Source: Thermohahella caldifontis (GTDB lineage Bacteria; Pseudomonadota; Gammaproteobacteria; Pseudomonadales; Oleiphilaceae). Taken from it: a stretch of DNA of 64,000 nucleotides. Position 1 is the first letter of the stretch; the number at the start of each line of letters is the position of its first letter. A program made the position numbers and the translations under genes. The notes beneath the pieces were generated by a model. The model searched no databases, was not told where the DNA came from, and saw nothing but the letters and a program-made list of their open reading frames with translations. Location of the stretch: positions 248,001 through 312,000 of the forward strand of contig NZ_CP154858.1 of assembly GCF_041153465.1 (NCBI RefSeq), read 5' to 3'. Below, in pieces: positions 1 to 8,277 of the stretch.

Positions 1-662
1 GCCACGCGCTCTTCGTTGAAGGGCCAGAGATCTTCCAGCGAACCGCCCCCGCGGCCGACGATCAGCACATCGCAATCGGTCCGGGCGTTGGCACAGCGAA
101 TGGCCGCCTCAATCCGGGCGGCGGCGTGCTCGCCCTGAACCGGCGCGGGAATGAGCGTCACCCTCAGTGCCGGCCAGCGTCGCCGGATCACCGTCAGGAT
201 GTCGTGAATGGCGGCGCCGGTATCCGAAGTGATCACGCCCACATGACGGATCTTCTGCGGAATGGGGCGCTTGCGCCGCGCATCGAACAAACCCTCTGCA
301 CCCAGCCGCGCCTTGAGTGCCTCGAAACGGGCCTGCAGCACTCCCTCGCCACCGATTTCCAGACGCTCGACCACCAATTGAAACTCGCCGCGGCCCTCGT
401 AGAGGCTGACCTTGGCCAGCACGCTCACCTCATCACCATTGGCCGGGCGCTGGCGAACGTGAGCATTGGCCGAACGGAACATGGCGCAGCGCACCTGCGC
501 CCGGTCGTCCTTCAGGGTAAAATACCAATGACCGGATGACGGCACGCTGAAATTGGAGATCTCGCCACAGACCCATACCCGGTCCAGACTGGTCTCGAGC
601 AGTGTGCGTACCTGTCGGTTCAGTTGGGTAACGGTCAGGGCTTGCCTGTTGGGCTGGCTCAT
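1..662 (-). CDS. xseA: Exodeoxyribonuclease VII large subunit, 3' end outside window
   Basis: Partial gene. The minus strand reads from an ATG at 662 without a stop to the window edge, about 220 codons of a protein usually near 450. It begins MSQPNRQALTVTQLNRQVR, followed by an OB-fold region (VWVCGEISNF, HWYFTLKDD) and the start of the catalytic part (VGVITSDTGAAIHDIL, IVGRGGGSLEDLW). These are hallmark XseA segments. With XseB, the enzyme degrades single-stranded DNA to oligonucleotides in the cytoplasm. It is divergent from guaB, an arrangement common in Pseudomonas-like gammaproteobacteria. Identification is firm; the C-terminal coiled-coil part cannot be seen. Confidence 0.93.
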   Translation of the reverse strand, partial: MSQPNRQALTVTQLNRQVRTLLETSLDRVWVCGEISNFSVPSSGHWYFTLKDDRAQVRCAMFRSANAHVRQRPANGDEVSVLAKVSLYEGRGEFQLVVERLEIGGEGVLQARFEALKARLGAEGLFDARRKRPIPQKIRHVGVITSDTGAAIHDILTVIRRRWPALRVTLIPAPVQGEHAAARIEAAIRCANARTDCDVLIVGRGGGSLEDLWPFNEERV

Positions 663-787
663 GCGGCGCTCCGGTAAAATCCGGGACTCATTTTGCCAGA
701 ACCGGCCCGCGGGTGTAAGTCTCGGAGAAAAAGCGCTTGTGTGCCGCCTTGCGGGCAGACTTTCCGGGATATTGCGGGGTATTCGCA

Positions 788-816
788 TTTACCATCTGGC
801 CCCGAAACCCTATAAT
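788..816 (+). promoter_or_regulatory. Sigma-70 promoter for guaBA
   Basis: A perfect -10 box TATAAT lies at 811-816. A -35-like TTTACC (four of six matches) lies at 788-793, 17 bases upstream. Transcription would start about 35 bases before the guaB ATG. It is the only strong promoter-like site in the xseA-guaB gap. Confidence 0.7.
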
Positions 817-856
817 ACGCCGATTCCTTCCTCCCATCCTGAATAAGGCGATTCAT

Positions 857-2323
857 ATGCTCCGAATTGCTCAAGAAGCCCTTACCTTTGATGACGTACT
901 GCTGGTGCCGGGCTACTCCGAGGTCCTGCCCAAGGACGTCTGCCTCAAGACCCGCATCACCCGCGATATCGAAATCAACATTCCGCTGGTGTCCGCGGCC
1001 ATGGATACCGTGACCGAAGCTCTCCTGGCCATTGCCCTGGCACAGAGCGGCGGCATCGGCATCATTCACAAGAACATGACGCCCGAGCGGCAGGCTGCCG
1101 AGGTGCGCGCCGTCAAGAAATACGAAAGCGGCGTCGTCAAGGATCCCATTACCGTTTCTCCCGAGACTACGGTGGGTGAAGTCAAGGCCATTACCCAGGC
1201 CAACCGGATTTCCGGTCTGCCCGTGGTACAGGGTGAGGACCTGGTCGGCATCATCACCGGCCGTGACATCCGTTTCGAGGATGACCTGAACAAGAAGGTC
1301 GCCGAGCTCATGACGCCCAAGGAGCGGCTGGTCACTGTCCGCGAAGGCGCGGGCATGGACGAGGTGCGGCAACTGCTGCACCGTCACCGGATCGAAAAGG
1401 TCCTGGTGGTGAACGACCGCTTCGAACTGCGCGGCCTGATTACGCTGAAGGACATCCAGAAGGCACAGGACTTCCCGACTGCCGCCAAGGACAGTCAGGG
1501 CCAGCTGCGTGTCGGCGCGGCCGTGGGCACCGGTGCCGGCACGGAAGAGCGTGTGGAAGCCCTGGTGGCAGCGGGTGTGGACGTCATCGTGGTGGATACG
1601 GCTCACGGACACTCCAAGGGCGTGCTGGACCGGGTGCGCTGGGTCAAGCAGCACTTCCCGGATGTGCAGGTCATCGGCGGCAACATCGCCACGGCCGAAG
1701 CTGCACTGGCACTCAAGGAGGCCGGAGCGGATGGTGTGAAGGTCGGTATCGGCCCCGGTTCCATCTGCACCACACGGATTGTCGCCGGTATCGGTGTACC
1801 TCAGATCAGCGCAGTGGCCAACGTGGCTGCAGCACTGGAAGGCACCGGCATTCCCCTGATTGCAGACGGTGGCATCCGTTTCTCCGGTGACATCGCCAAG
1901 GCCATTGCCGCCGGTGCCAATGCCGTCATGGTCGGCAGCCTGCTGGCCGGTACCGATGAAGCCCCCGGCGAAGTCGAACTGTATCAGGGACGCAGCTACA
2001 AGTCCTACCGTGGCATGGGCTCCCTCGGCGCCATGGCGCAGAGCCAGGGCTCCAGTGACCGCTACTTCCAGGAATCCAGCGCGGTGGAAAAACTGGTGCC
2101 GGAAGGGATCGAAGGCCGGGTGGCCTGCAAGGGCCCGCTGGCGAACGTGATTCACCAGCTCATGGGCGGCCTGCGTGCCTCCATGGGATATACGGGCTCC
2201 GCCACCATCGAAGAGATGCGGACGCGACCGCAATTTGTGCGGATCACCAATGCCGGCATGCGTGAAAGCCACGTGCACGACGTCACCATCACGAAAGAAG
2301 CTCCCAATTACCGGATCGGTTGA
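857..2323 (+). CDS. guaB: Inosine-5'-monophosphate dehydrogenase
   Basis: GuaB oxidises IMP to XMP with NAD+, the committed step of GMP synthesis. The 488-residue length is typical. The sequence begins MLRIAQEALTFDDVLLVPGYSEVLP, has two CBS domains near residues 95-200, and carries the catalytic loop GPGSICTTRIV with the active-site cysteine at residue 304, matching the family position. The ATG at 857 is preferred over an upstream in-frame start at 737 because homologues begin here, an AAGG precedes it, and the promoter at 788-816 lies between the two. guaA follows after 15 bases, so the pair is an operon. Confidence 0.98.
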   Translation: MLRIAQEALTFDDVLLVPGYSEVLPKDVCLKTRITRDIEINIPLVSAAMDTVTEALLAIALAQSGGIGIIHKNMTPERQAAEVRAVKKYESGVVKDPITVSPETTVGEVKAITQANRISGLPVVQGEDLVGIITGRDIRFEDDLNKKVAELMTPKERLVTVREGAGMDEVRQLLHRHRIEKVLVVNDRFELRGLITLKDIQKAQDFPTAAKDSQGQLRVGAAVGTGAGTEERVEALVAAGVDVIVVDTAHGHSKGVLDRVRWVKQHFPDVQVIGGNIATAEAALALKEAGADGVKVGIGPGSICTTRIVAGIGVPQISAVANVAAALEGTGIPLIADGGIRFSGDIAKAIAAGANAVMVGSLLAGTDEAPGEVELYQGRSYKSYRGMGSLGAMAQSQGSSDRYFQESSAVEKLVPEGIEGRVACKGPLANVIHQLMGGLRASMGYTGSATIEEMRTRPQFVRITNAGMRESHVHDVTITKEAPNYRIG

Positions 2324-2338
2324 GGCAGGACACAGCGC

Positions 2339-3916
2339 ATGGCACAAGACATTCATTCTCACCGCATCCTGGTTCTGGACTTCGGCTCCCAGTACACCCA
2401 GCTCATTGCGCGGCGTATCCGCGAGATCGGCGTGTACTGCGAAATCCGCCCCTTTGACATCACGGAAGCGGATATCCGCGAATTCGGGCCGAAGGGAGTC
2501 ATTCTTGCCGGTGGCCCCGAATCGGTTACCGAGGCAGGGTCTCCCAGAGCGCCTGAATGCCTGTTCAACATGGACCTGCCCATTCTGGGCATCTGCTACG
2601 GCATGCAGACCATGGCCGAGCAGCTGGGTGGCAAGGTCATGGCCTCGGACAAGCGGGAATTCGGCTACGCTCAGGTGCGTATCCGCCAGCCCGGCCGGCT
2701 CTTTGAAGGCATCCGCGACCACGTTCTCGAAAATGGAGACGGCCTGCTTGACGTCTGGATGAGTCATGGTGACAAGGTCATCCGACTGCCGGAAGGCTTT
2801 GAGCTCACCGCTTCCACCGAAAGCGCCCCCATTGCGGCCATGAGTCATGTCAGCAAGCCTTGGTTTGGTGTCCAGTTCCACCCGGAAGTGACCCACACCC
2901 TCCAGGGCAAGCGCATACTTGAGCGGTTTGTGCTGGAAATCTGTGGCTGTGAAGCCCTCTGGACACCCGGCCGTATCATTGACGATGCGGTGGAGCGTAT
3001 CCGCAAGCAGGTAGGTTCGGACAAGGTGCTGCTCGGCCTCTCCGGTGGCGTGGATTCCTCCGTGACCGCGGCCCTGCTGCACAAGGCCATCGGCGACCAG
3101 CTCACCTGCGTGTTTGTGGACAACGGCCTGCTGCGCCTGCATGAAGGCGACCAGGTCATGGACATGTTTGCCAAGAGCATGGGCGTCAAGGTCATCCGCG
3201 CCGACGCACAGGACCTGTTCCTCTCCCGCCTCAAGGGCGTTCAGGATCCGGAAGCAAAGCGCAAGATCATCGGTGCCACCTTCATCGAGGTGTTCGATCA
3301 GGAAGCCAGCAAGCTCAAGGACGTACGCTGGCTGGCACAGGGCACCATCTATCCGGACGTGATCGAGTCGGCCGCCTCCAAGACGGGCAAGGCCCACGTC
3401 ATCAAGTCACACCACAACGTGGGTGGCCTGCCGGAGAACATGCAGTTCGAACTGGTGGAACCCCTGCGCGAACTGTTCAAGGACGAAGTGCGCAAGATCG
3501 GCCTGGAACTGGGCCTGCCGTACGACATGGTCTACCGGCATCCGTTCCCCGGCCCCGGACTGGGCGTGCGCATCCTGGGCGAAGTGAAAAAGGAATATGC
3601 GGACATCCTGCGTGAAGCGGATGCCATCTTCATCGAGGAACTGCACCGTGCAGACTACTACCACAAGACCTCCCAGGCCTTTGCCGTCTTCCTGCCGGTG
3701 AAGTCCGTGGGTGTGGTCGGCGATGCGCGCCGCTACGAGTACGTCATTGCCCTGCGTGCAGTGGAAACCATCGACTTCATGACCGCCCGCTGGGCACACC
3801 TGCCGTATGATCTGATCGAGCGGGTCTCCAACCGCATCATCAATGAGATCAGCGGCGTCTCCCGGGTCGTCTACGACGTCTCCTCCAAACCTCCCGCCAC
3901 CATCGAGTGGGAGTGA
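2339..3916 (+). CDS. guaA: GMP synthase (glutamine-hydrolysing)
   Basis: GuaA converts XMP to GMP using glutamine and ATP. At 525 residues it is full length. The N-terminal class I glutamine amidotransferase domain has the nucleophile motif GICYGMQ with Cys86 and the HPEVTH triad segment near residue 184. The ATP-pyrophosphatase domain starts with the P-loop SGGVDSSV near residue 236. The C-terminal dimerisation domain ends in SSKPPATIEWE, the usual GuaA terminus. It follows guaB by 15 bases and is presumably co-transcribed. A hairpin without a T-tract follows the stop. Confidence 0.98.
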   Translation: MAQDIHSHRILVLDFGSQYTQLIARRIREIGVYCEIRPFDITEADIREFGPKGVILAGGPESVTEAGSPRAPECLFNMDLPILGICYGMQTMAEQLGGKVMASDKREFGYAQVRIRQPGRLFEGIRDHVLENGDGLLDVWMSHGDKVIRLPEGFELTASTESAPIAAMSHVSKPWFGVQFHPEVTHTLQGKRILERFVLEICGCEALWTPGRIIDDAVERIRKQVGSDKVLLGLSGGVDSSVTAALLHKAIGDQLTCVFVDNGLLRLHEGDQVMDMFAKSMGVKVIRADAQDLFLSRLKGVQDPEAKRKIIGATFIEVFDQEASKLKDVRWLAQGTIYPDVIESAASKTGKAHVIKSHHNVGGLPENMQFELVEPLRELFKDEVRKIGLELGLPYDMVYRHPFPGPGLGVRILGEVKKEYADILREADAIFIEELHRADYYHKTSQAFAVFLPVKSVGVVGDARRYEYVIALRAVETIDFMTARWAHLPYDLIERVSNRIINEISGVSRVVYDVSSKPPATIEWE

Positions 3917-3926
3917 GGCGAGCGGT

Positions 3927-3947
3927 CACCCCGGCCATGCCGGGGTG
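3927..3947 (+). terminator. Hairpin after guaA (possible terminator, no U-tract)
   Basis: A perfect 9-bp stem, CACCCCGGC with GCCGGGGTG, closes a 3-base loop 10 bases after the guaA stop. No T-run follows, so it may act as an mRNA 3'-end stabiliser or weak terminator rather than a classical intrinsic terminator. Confidence 0.45.
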
Positions 3948-4178
3948 GTGCTCAAGCCTGATTGCAAAGGAATTGCGGAAGGTATGGCAGGATGCCCGCC
4001 TGTCGATCCCTATCTCAGAATTGACGCCTATCCGCCGGATGGGCGACGCTTTTTGACGCGCGTTGGGGTTGCATAAAATCGCTCATGGTGCGAAATTTGA
4101 CACAGGAGAACGGACTGGCTCGTGGGAGATAGAGGGCAGTCTGTCGTTGAGTAAAATGTTAGCGGATAAGGACAATTC

Positions 4179-5018
4179 ATGGCTAATCTATATCTTTTTC
4201 GCATAAAAGTTCAAAAATCGGGGCAAGGAGTTTTATTTGGCGAGGAGATGGAGCCAAGTAAATTCTTAATCAAGGTTATTTCTTCCAAGCCATCTGCTGA
4301 ACTTAGAGAGGGGTATATATGGCATATTGGAAACGTTGTATTCATAGAAGATGAGGGGCTTTTATTTGCCGCTGGGAGAACGACAAAAAAGAGCAAAGAG
4401 CTTTATGATGAAAATGAAAAAAATTTCCTTGAGGTAGAAGATGAAGAATCGCCCTTTACCTACGTGTATTATGATCCGAAGTTTGGATTTCTTGCTATAG
4501 AGCCTAAGAGTAAGTTGTCGCCAACCGTGAAAGGTATTGCAAGGAATGTAGAAAAATTATTCAATAGACAAGATGTGGTGGTTAATAGTGGGTATCGGAT
4601 AGAAATATCAGAAATATGGGACCCGAAAGATTTTTTGAAGCATATACATCAAGCCTATGCAGTTGTCAGCTTTACTGTCAATTTTGGGAAGCCCAATCCA
4701 TTTGATGTGGAATCCGATTTTCACAAGCCGATGGAAAAATACTTGGAAGAAACAGGGGGAAGAAGAGGAAAAGCAACAGTACAAGGGATAGATCTAAATA
4801 GGGATAGAATAGAGGAGGTGGCAAGATCTGTAGCTTCAACAGGTAATAATGCATCAGCCAAGATGAGGATGGGTGAAGGTCAGCGTCCAGTAACCCGGCA
4901 CCTCGAAGGTGATCCAGTTACCATCCCTATAGAGGAGGAGGATAGAGAAGATAAACTTTCTTTGCTGCAAAAGCTTAGGGAGGCATATAGTCGAGTCAGA
5001 AGGCGTCGCGAAGAATGA
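4179..5018 (+). CDS. Unknown soluble protein in A+T-rich island
   Basis: I do not recognise this 279-residue protein. It has no signal peptide or clear membrane helix. The N-terminal two thirds look like a mixed alpha/beta globular domain (LYLFRIKVQKSGQG, YIWHIGNVVFIEDEG, FTYVYYDPKFGFLAIEP). The C-terminal 90 residues are charged and end in an Arg/Lys/Glu-rich helix (LREAYSRVRRRREE). AAGGA sits six bases before the ATG. Codon use is A/T-heavy with many AAA, ATA, TAT and AGA codons, unlike all flanking core genes, which indicates horizontal acquisition. Its stop overlaps the start of the next, membrane-protein gene as ATGA, so the two are probably translationally coupled. A defence or toxin-like role is only inference from this context. 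Confidence 0.85.
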   Translation: MANLYLFRIKVQKSGQGVLFGEEMEPSKFLIKVISSKPSAELREGYIWHIGNVVFIEDEGLLFAAGRTTKKSKELYDENEKNFLEVEDEESPFTYVYYDPKFGFLAIEPKSKLSPTVKGIARNVEKLFNRQDVVVNSGYRIEISEIWDPKDFLKHIHQAYAVVSFTVNFGKPNPFDVESDFHKPMEKYLEETGGRRGKATVQGIDLNRDRIEEVARSVASTGNNASAKMRMGEGQRPVTRHLEGDPVTIPIEEEDREDKLSLLQKLREAYSRVRRRREE

Positions 5019-5532
5019 CCACGTTCTGGAAGTGGCTGTTAAAGGGTACTGGAAATGGCCCGGGCCTAATCAAATACTGGGATCGGTGGATTTTACTCCA
5101 TATCCTCATAGGGATAGTGATGGCTTTTATCTTGCCTGTTACACTAAAAGAAGCGTCAACATCTTTACTGCTACCTGTTGCCGGAATATTGATTGGGTTA
5201 TCTTTTGCCTGGGGGGGAATGCTCAGGCATTGTTGCAAACTGAAGAAATAGAGGAAATCGCATCTTTCAAAAAAGGTGGTTTTGAGGATTATGTTTATAC
5301 ATTTCAATCTGCAATATTTCTTATATTGGTAACATTGTGTTTCTGGGCGCTGGCAGGTCTTGGGATTTTTGATTCGATATGGCCAACAAGGGATAGTAAG
5401 ATATGGTATCGATCGGTGGTCGGTTTTATTTTTTTATTATCAAGTATGACGTTGCGAGAGTGTTGGCATGTAGTACTTGGGGCCCAGCAGTTGTTATTAA
5501 TGCGATTTGAGGCAAGAAAAAATCGCAAATAA
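5015..5532 (+). CDS. Unknown membrane protein, reading frame broken at a G7 tract
   Basis: The start ATG overlaps the stop of the preceding gene (ATGA). As written, this frame ends at 5251 after 78 residues. A second frame, open to 5532, continues the protein naturally from the run of seven Gs at 5211-5217. Joined by a -1 shift, the product is about 172 residues with roughly four hydrophobic segments: WILLHILIGIVMAFILPV, LLLPVAGILIGLSFAW, SAIFLILVTLCFWALAG and SVVGFIFLLSSM. A charged cytoplasmic-looking loop (QTEEIEEIASFKKGG) sits in the middle. The context G-GGG-GGA fits a -1 slippery heptamer, but a real indel or sequencing error is equally possible. I cannot name the family. It is A+T-rich like its partner. 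Confidence 0.6.
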
Positions 5533-5533
5533 A

Positions 5534-5550
5534 CGTAAGCGATCCATAAC
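5534..5550 (+). repeat. IS66 left terminal inverted repeat
   Basis: The bases CGTAAGCGATCCATAAC are the exact reverse complement of 7720-7736. Partial similarity continues a few bases inward (CCC in both). Confidence 0.95.
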
Positions 5551-5614
5551 CCCCATCTAAAATCTGCCCGGCGAATCGGCTAAGGTACGCCTGTCTGTTG
5601 CACAGGAGTCCGTC

Positions 5615-5929
5615 ATGTTACTTACCGAGAAGCAGTCCTTCTATCTTTCCCTGATCGAACAGGCCCGGACCGCAGGCAAGCCCCTCAAGCAGGTGGCAAC
5701 CGAAAACGGCGTCAGCCCCGTCACCCTGTACAATGCCGCCCACCCCCTCAGGCGCAAGGGGTTTGCGGAGGGCAGCGGCCCCTCCCGGGCGGGCTTTGTC
5801 CGCCAGCCGCTTGCCGCTGCGGCTGATGAGCGCATCGAGGTGGAAACACGGCTTCCCAATGGTCAGCCTGTCTGGCTGCGGGTGCCGGCCTCACAGCTGT
5901 CCGCCGTGCTTGGGGTGCTCGCGTCATGA
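5615..5929 (+). CDS. tnpA: IS66 family accessory protein TnpA
   Basis: This is a 104-residue accessory protein of IS66 elements, probably a small DNA-binding protein needed for transposition. A helix-turn-helix-like segment (KPLKQVATENGVSPVTLYNAAHPLRRKG) occupies residues 22-50. The C-terminal half (VETRLPNGQPVWLRVPASQLSAVL) is the typical TnpA strand-helix ending that resembles a short version of the TnpB partner motif. An AGGAG precedes the ATG. The stop overlaps the tnpB ATG by four bases, as usual in the family. The gene appears intact. Confidence 0.88.
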   Translation: MLLTEKQSFYLSLIEQARTAGKPLKQVATENGVSPVTLYNAAHPLRRKGFAEGSGPSRAGFVRQPLAAAADERIEVETRLPNGQPVWLRVPASQLSAVLGVLAS

Positions 5930-6294
5930 GAGTCCGGCGCTGGCCGGTTCGGGAGATTTACCTGTACCTGCACCCGGTCGACTTCCGCAAGAGTATTGAC
6001 GGACTGGCCGCCATTGTCGAGGCCGAACTGGAACGCAACCCCTTTGCGCCCACCCTGTTTGCCTTCACCAACCGGCAACGGGACAAGGTCAAGCTGCTGT
6101 ACTGGGAGCGCAACGGCTTTGTGCTCTGGTACAAGCGGCTGGAGAAGCAGCGCTCCTGCTGGCCTGCGCCGGGGACGCAACAGGTTCGCTCTCTTTCGCC
6201 GGAGCAGTTGTCCTGGTTGCTGGATGGCATTGATCTGGACCGTCTCACGCCTCACAAAACCCTGCATTTTTCTTCTGTTTCCGGCGCTTTTTAG
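5926..6294 (+). CDS. tnpB: IS66 family accessory protein TnpB (Orf2)
   Basis: This 122-residue protein has the IS66 Orf2 signature IYLYLHPVDFRKSIDGLAAIV at residues 10-30, followed by LFAFTNRQRDKVKLLYWERNGFVLWYKRLEK. Both are diagnostic of the family. Its biochemical role in transposition is not settled. It starts inside the tnpA stop (ATGA), consistent with coupled translation, and ends 24 bases before the tnpC ATG. It appears intact. Confidence 0.92.
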   Translation: MRVRRWPVREIYLYLHPVDFRKSIDGLAAIVEAELERNPFAPTLFAFTNRQRDKVKLLYWERNGFVLWYKRLEKQRSCWPAPGTQQVRSLSPEQLSWLLDGIDLDRLTPHKTLHFSSVSGAF

Positions 6295-6318
6295 CGCCGG
6301 ATGTGGTATCATGGGCGC

Positions 6319-7712
6319 ATGTCCGAAAGCGCTCAACCTATTGAAAGTATTGATAAAAGAGAACTGATTGCCCTGCTGGAAAATCAGCGGCGGGCGCTGG
6401 CTGAGCGCGAGCGGAAAAACACGTCACTTGAGCAGAAAAATCAGCGTCTGGCACAACGCATTCACTTTCTGGAAGAGCAGCTGCGTCTGGCCCTGTCTCA
6501 TCGTTACGGGGAACGCAGCGAACGCCGGACAGAGGATCCGCAGGCTGACCTGTTCAATGAAGCGGAAGAACTGGTGGCTGCGGAGCCGGACGAGACGTCC
6601 GGCGCCACTGAAGTCAGGGGCCATGTCCGTCGCCCCACCTCCGGCCGGCAGGCGCTGCCCGAAGAGCTGCCCCGCGAAGTGATCGAACATGACCTGGACG
6701 AAGCCGACAAGGTCTGTGCCTGCGGATGTCAGCGCCAGCGTATCGGAGAAGAGGTCAGCGAAAATCTGGAATATCTCCCGGCCCGGCTGTACGTGCAGCG
6801 GCATGTCCGTTACAAGTACACCTGTCCGCAATGCGAGGACGGCGTCCGGACAGCCCGGAAGCCGGCAGCCCTGATCCCGGGCAGCAATGCCGGCACCCAG
6901 CTGCTCGCGTTCATTCTGGTGGCCAAGTATCAGGATGCGCTGCCCCTGTACCGGCTGAGCCGGATCTTCGAACGTCAGGGTATTGATCTGCCCCGCAACA
7001 CGCTGGCCCGCTGGGTGATTCAGTGCAGCGAGGCGCTGATCCCCCTGCTCGGACGCATGGAAGCCGCAATGCGGGATGTGCCGGTCATCCTGATGGATGA
7101 AACCACCCTGCAGGTCAACCGCGAGCCCGGCCGACAGGCCGGCAGCACCTCATACATGTGGATCCGGCGCGGACTGTCTCCGCCGGATGAGTCACATCCC
7201 CGGGGTCGGGACGTGACCCTTTACCATTACAGTCCGACGCGTTCTGCAGAGGTGGCTGCCGGCCTGCTGTCGGGTTGCCGTGGCGCGCTGATGACGGACG
7301 GCTATGCCGGCTACCGTGCAGCCGTGACCCGCTACGGACTGGTGCATGCCACCTGGAATAGAAGTCGGTGCAGGTCACGCCGAAGAGCAGATTCGGAGAA
7401 GCCATCGGCTACACCCTGAAGTACTGGGACACCCTCACCACCTACCTTGAAAACGGCTGCCTGCCGATAGACAACAACGGCGCTGAAAACGGCATCCGGC
7501 CGTTCGTCATTGGCCGAAAGAACTGGCTGTTTGCCGATACGGTCAGGGGTGCAGAGGCCAGCGCCCGGATCTACTCGGTGATCGAGACCGCCAAGGCCAA
7601 TGGTCATGAGCCGTACAGCTACCTGAGCCGTCTCTTTGCCAGGCTGCCGCAGGCAGACAGCGATGACGACCTGGACGCACTTCTGCCCTGGAACATGAAG
7701 CCCGCCAACTGA
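6319..7712 (+). pseudogene. tnpC: IS66 transposase TnpC, internal deletion and frame break
   Basis: The 5' part has an N-terminal coiled coil (ENQRRALAERERKN), a zinc-finger-like segment (CACGCQ, CPQCED) and the first catalytic Asp region (VILMDETTLQV). It reaches the second Asp motif MTDGYAGYRAAVTRYGLVHA at about 7350. The expected CWAHARRKF segment and several dozen following residues are then missing. The 3' part resumes in another frame at about 7368 with QVTPKSRFGEAIGYTLKYW and the catalytic Glu motif NNGAENGIRPFVIGRKNW. Read backwards, that frame meets a TAG at 7359-7361. The protein therefore cannot be made intact, and this copy needs a helper transposase to move. Confidence 0.9.
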
Positions 7713-7719
7713 ACAGGGT

Positions 7720-7736
7720 GTTATGGATCGCTTACG
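7720..7736 (-). repeat. IS66 right terminal inverted repeat
   Basis: The bases GTTATGGATCGCTTACG are the reverse complement of 5534-5550. They lie 7 bases after the end of the tnpC 3' fragment. Confidence 0.95.
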
Positions 7737-7853
7737 GTATAACCAGCCCTGTGGTCATTCGTATTGTTCGCTCGGGACCGGTTGTAGAGTCTGGCGAGGA
7801 AATAGTATGGTAGCGGTCGACTGTAGTAACGGGTGAAATTCAAAGGTGAATGA

Positions 7854-8270
7854 ATGAACGAAAACGCAATCCTGTATCCGGCTTTTGCCATGTTCGCGCT
7901 GACGCTGTTTTGTGTCTTCAGGCTTGGGTTGATGAGATTCCTGGCTATCCGCCAGGGCAGGGTAAAGATCAGTTTTTACAGAACCTATAACGAAGGAAGT
8001 CAGCCTCAGGACCTCCACCTGATGTCCAGGCATGTCCAGAATCACTTTGAAATTCCACCTCTGTTTTACATCGGAGTCATCCTGACTCATATCACCGGAA
8101 ATGTATCAGTCGCGGCGATCGTACTGGCCTGGCTTTTTGTCGCTGCCAGATTTGTACACACCTTCATACATTTGACCAGCAACAATGTGAGCCGTCGCTT
8201 CTTTACGTTTGGCTTCAGCCTGCTTTGCTTGTGCGGTCTGTGGGTGACGGTCTTGCTGGGCCTGCTATAA
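7854..8270 (+). CDS. MAPEG family membrane protein
   Basis: This 138-residue integral membrane protein has about four helices. The motifs NHFEIPPLFYIGVIL and ARFVHTFIHLTSNNVSRRFFTFGFS match the MAPEG pattern (N-x-F-E-x-P, R-x-x-H-T-x-x-H-L-T-x-N) of bacterial homologues of membrane-associated eicosanoid and glutathione metabolism proteins. The specific substrate of bacterial members is mostly unknown. It lies between the IS66 right end and tadA, and the neighbourhood guaA-to-tadA is otherwise core. It is probably monocistronic. A TATAAT overlaps its last codons and an intrinsic terminator lies 160 bases downstream. Confidence 0.85.
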   Translation: MNENAILYPAFAMFALTLFCVFRLGLMRFLAIRQGRVKISFYRTYNEGSQPQDLHLMSRHVQNHFEIPPLFYIGVILTHITGNVSVAAIVLAWLFVAARFVHTFIHLTSNNVSRRFFTFGFSLLCLCGLWVTVLLGLL

Positions 8271-8271
8271 T
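8266..8271 (+). promoter_or_regulatory. -10 box TATAAT before candidate RNA
   Basis: A perfect -10 hexamer overlaps the stop codon of the MAPEG gene. No convincing -35 is present at 17 bases. Initiation would fall near 8278, just before the structured stretch that ends in the terminator at 8431-8468. Confidence 0.4.
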
Positions 8272-8277
8272 TCTCGG

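Larger units (their letters stand above)
5534..7736 (+). mobile_element. IS66-family insertion sequence, internally deleted copy
   Basis: The element is bounded by perfect 17-bp inverted repeats. It carries the three IS66 genes tnpA, tnpB and tnpC in order, with the usual tnpA/tnpB overlap. At about 2.2 kb it is shorter than typical IS66 elements because tnpC has lost an internal segment. The 8-bp flanks outside the repeats (5526-5533 and 7737-7744) do not match, so no target-site duplication is visible. Its left end begins two bases after the stop codon of the A+T-rich membrane gene. Confidence 0.93.

Noticed and set aside
659..3397. A 912-codon open frame on the minus strand opposite guaB and guaA
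   Set aside because: It lies entirely antisense to two certain genes and has a His/Gly/Asp-rich composition typical of mirror frames in G+C-rich coding DNA.
4053..4079. TTGACG and TAAAAT as a promoter for the A+T-rich genes
   Set aside because: The spacer is only 15 bases and the site is about 100 bases from the start; too weak to list.
4179..5532. Assignment of the gene pair to Kiwa or another named defence system
   Set aside because: The membrane-plus-soluble layout is reminiscent, but gene order and recognisable sequence do not support a specific name.
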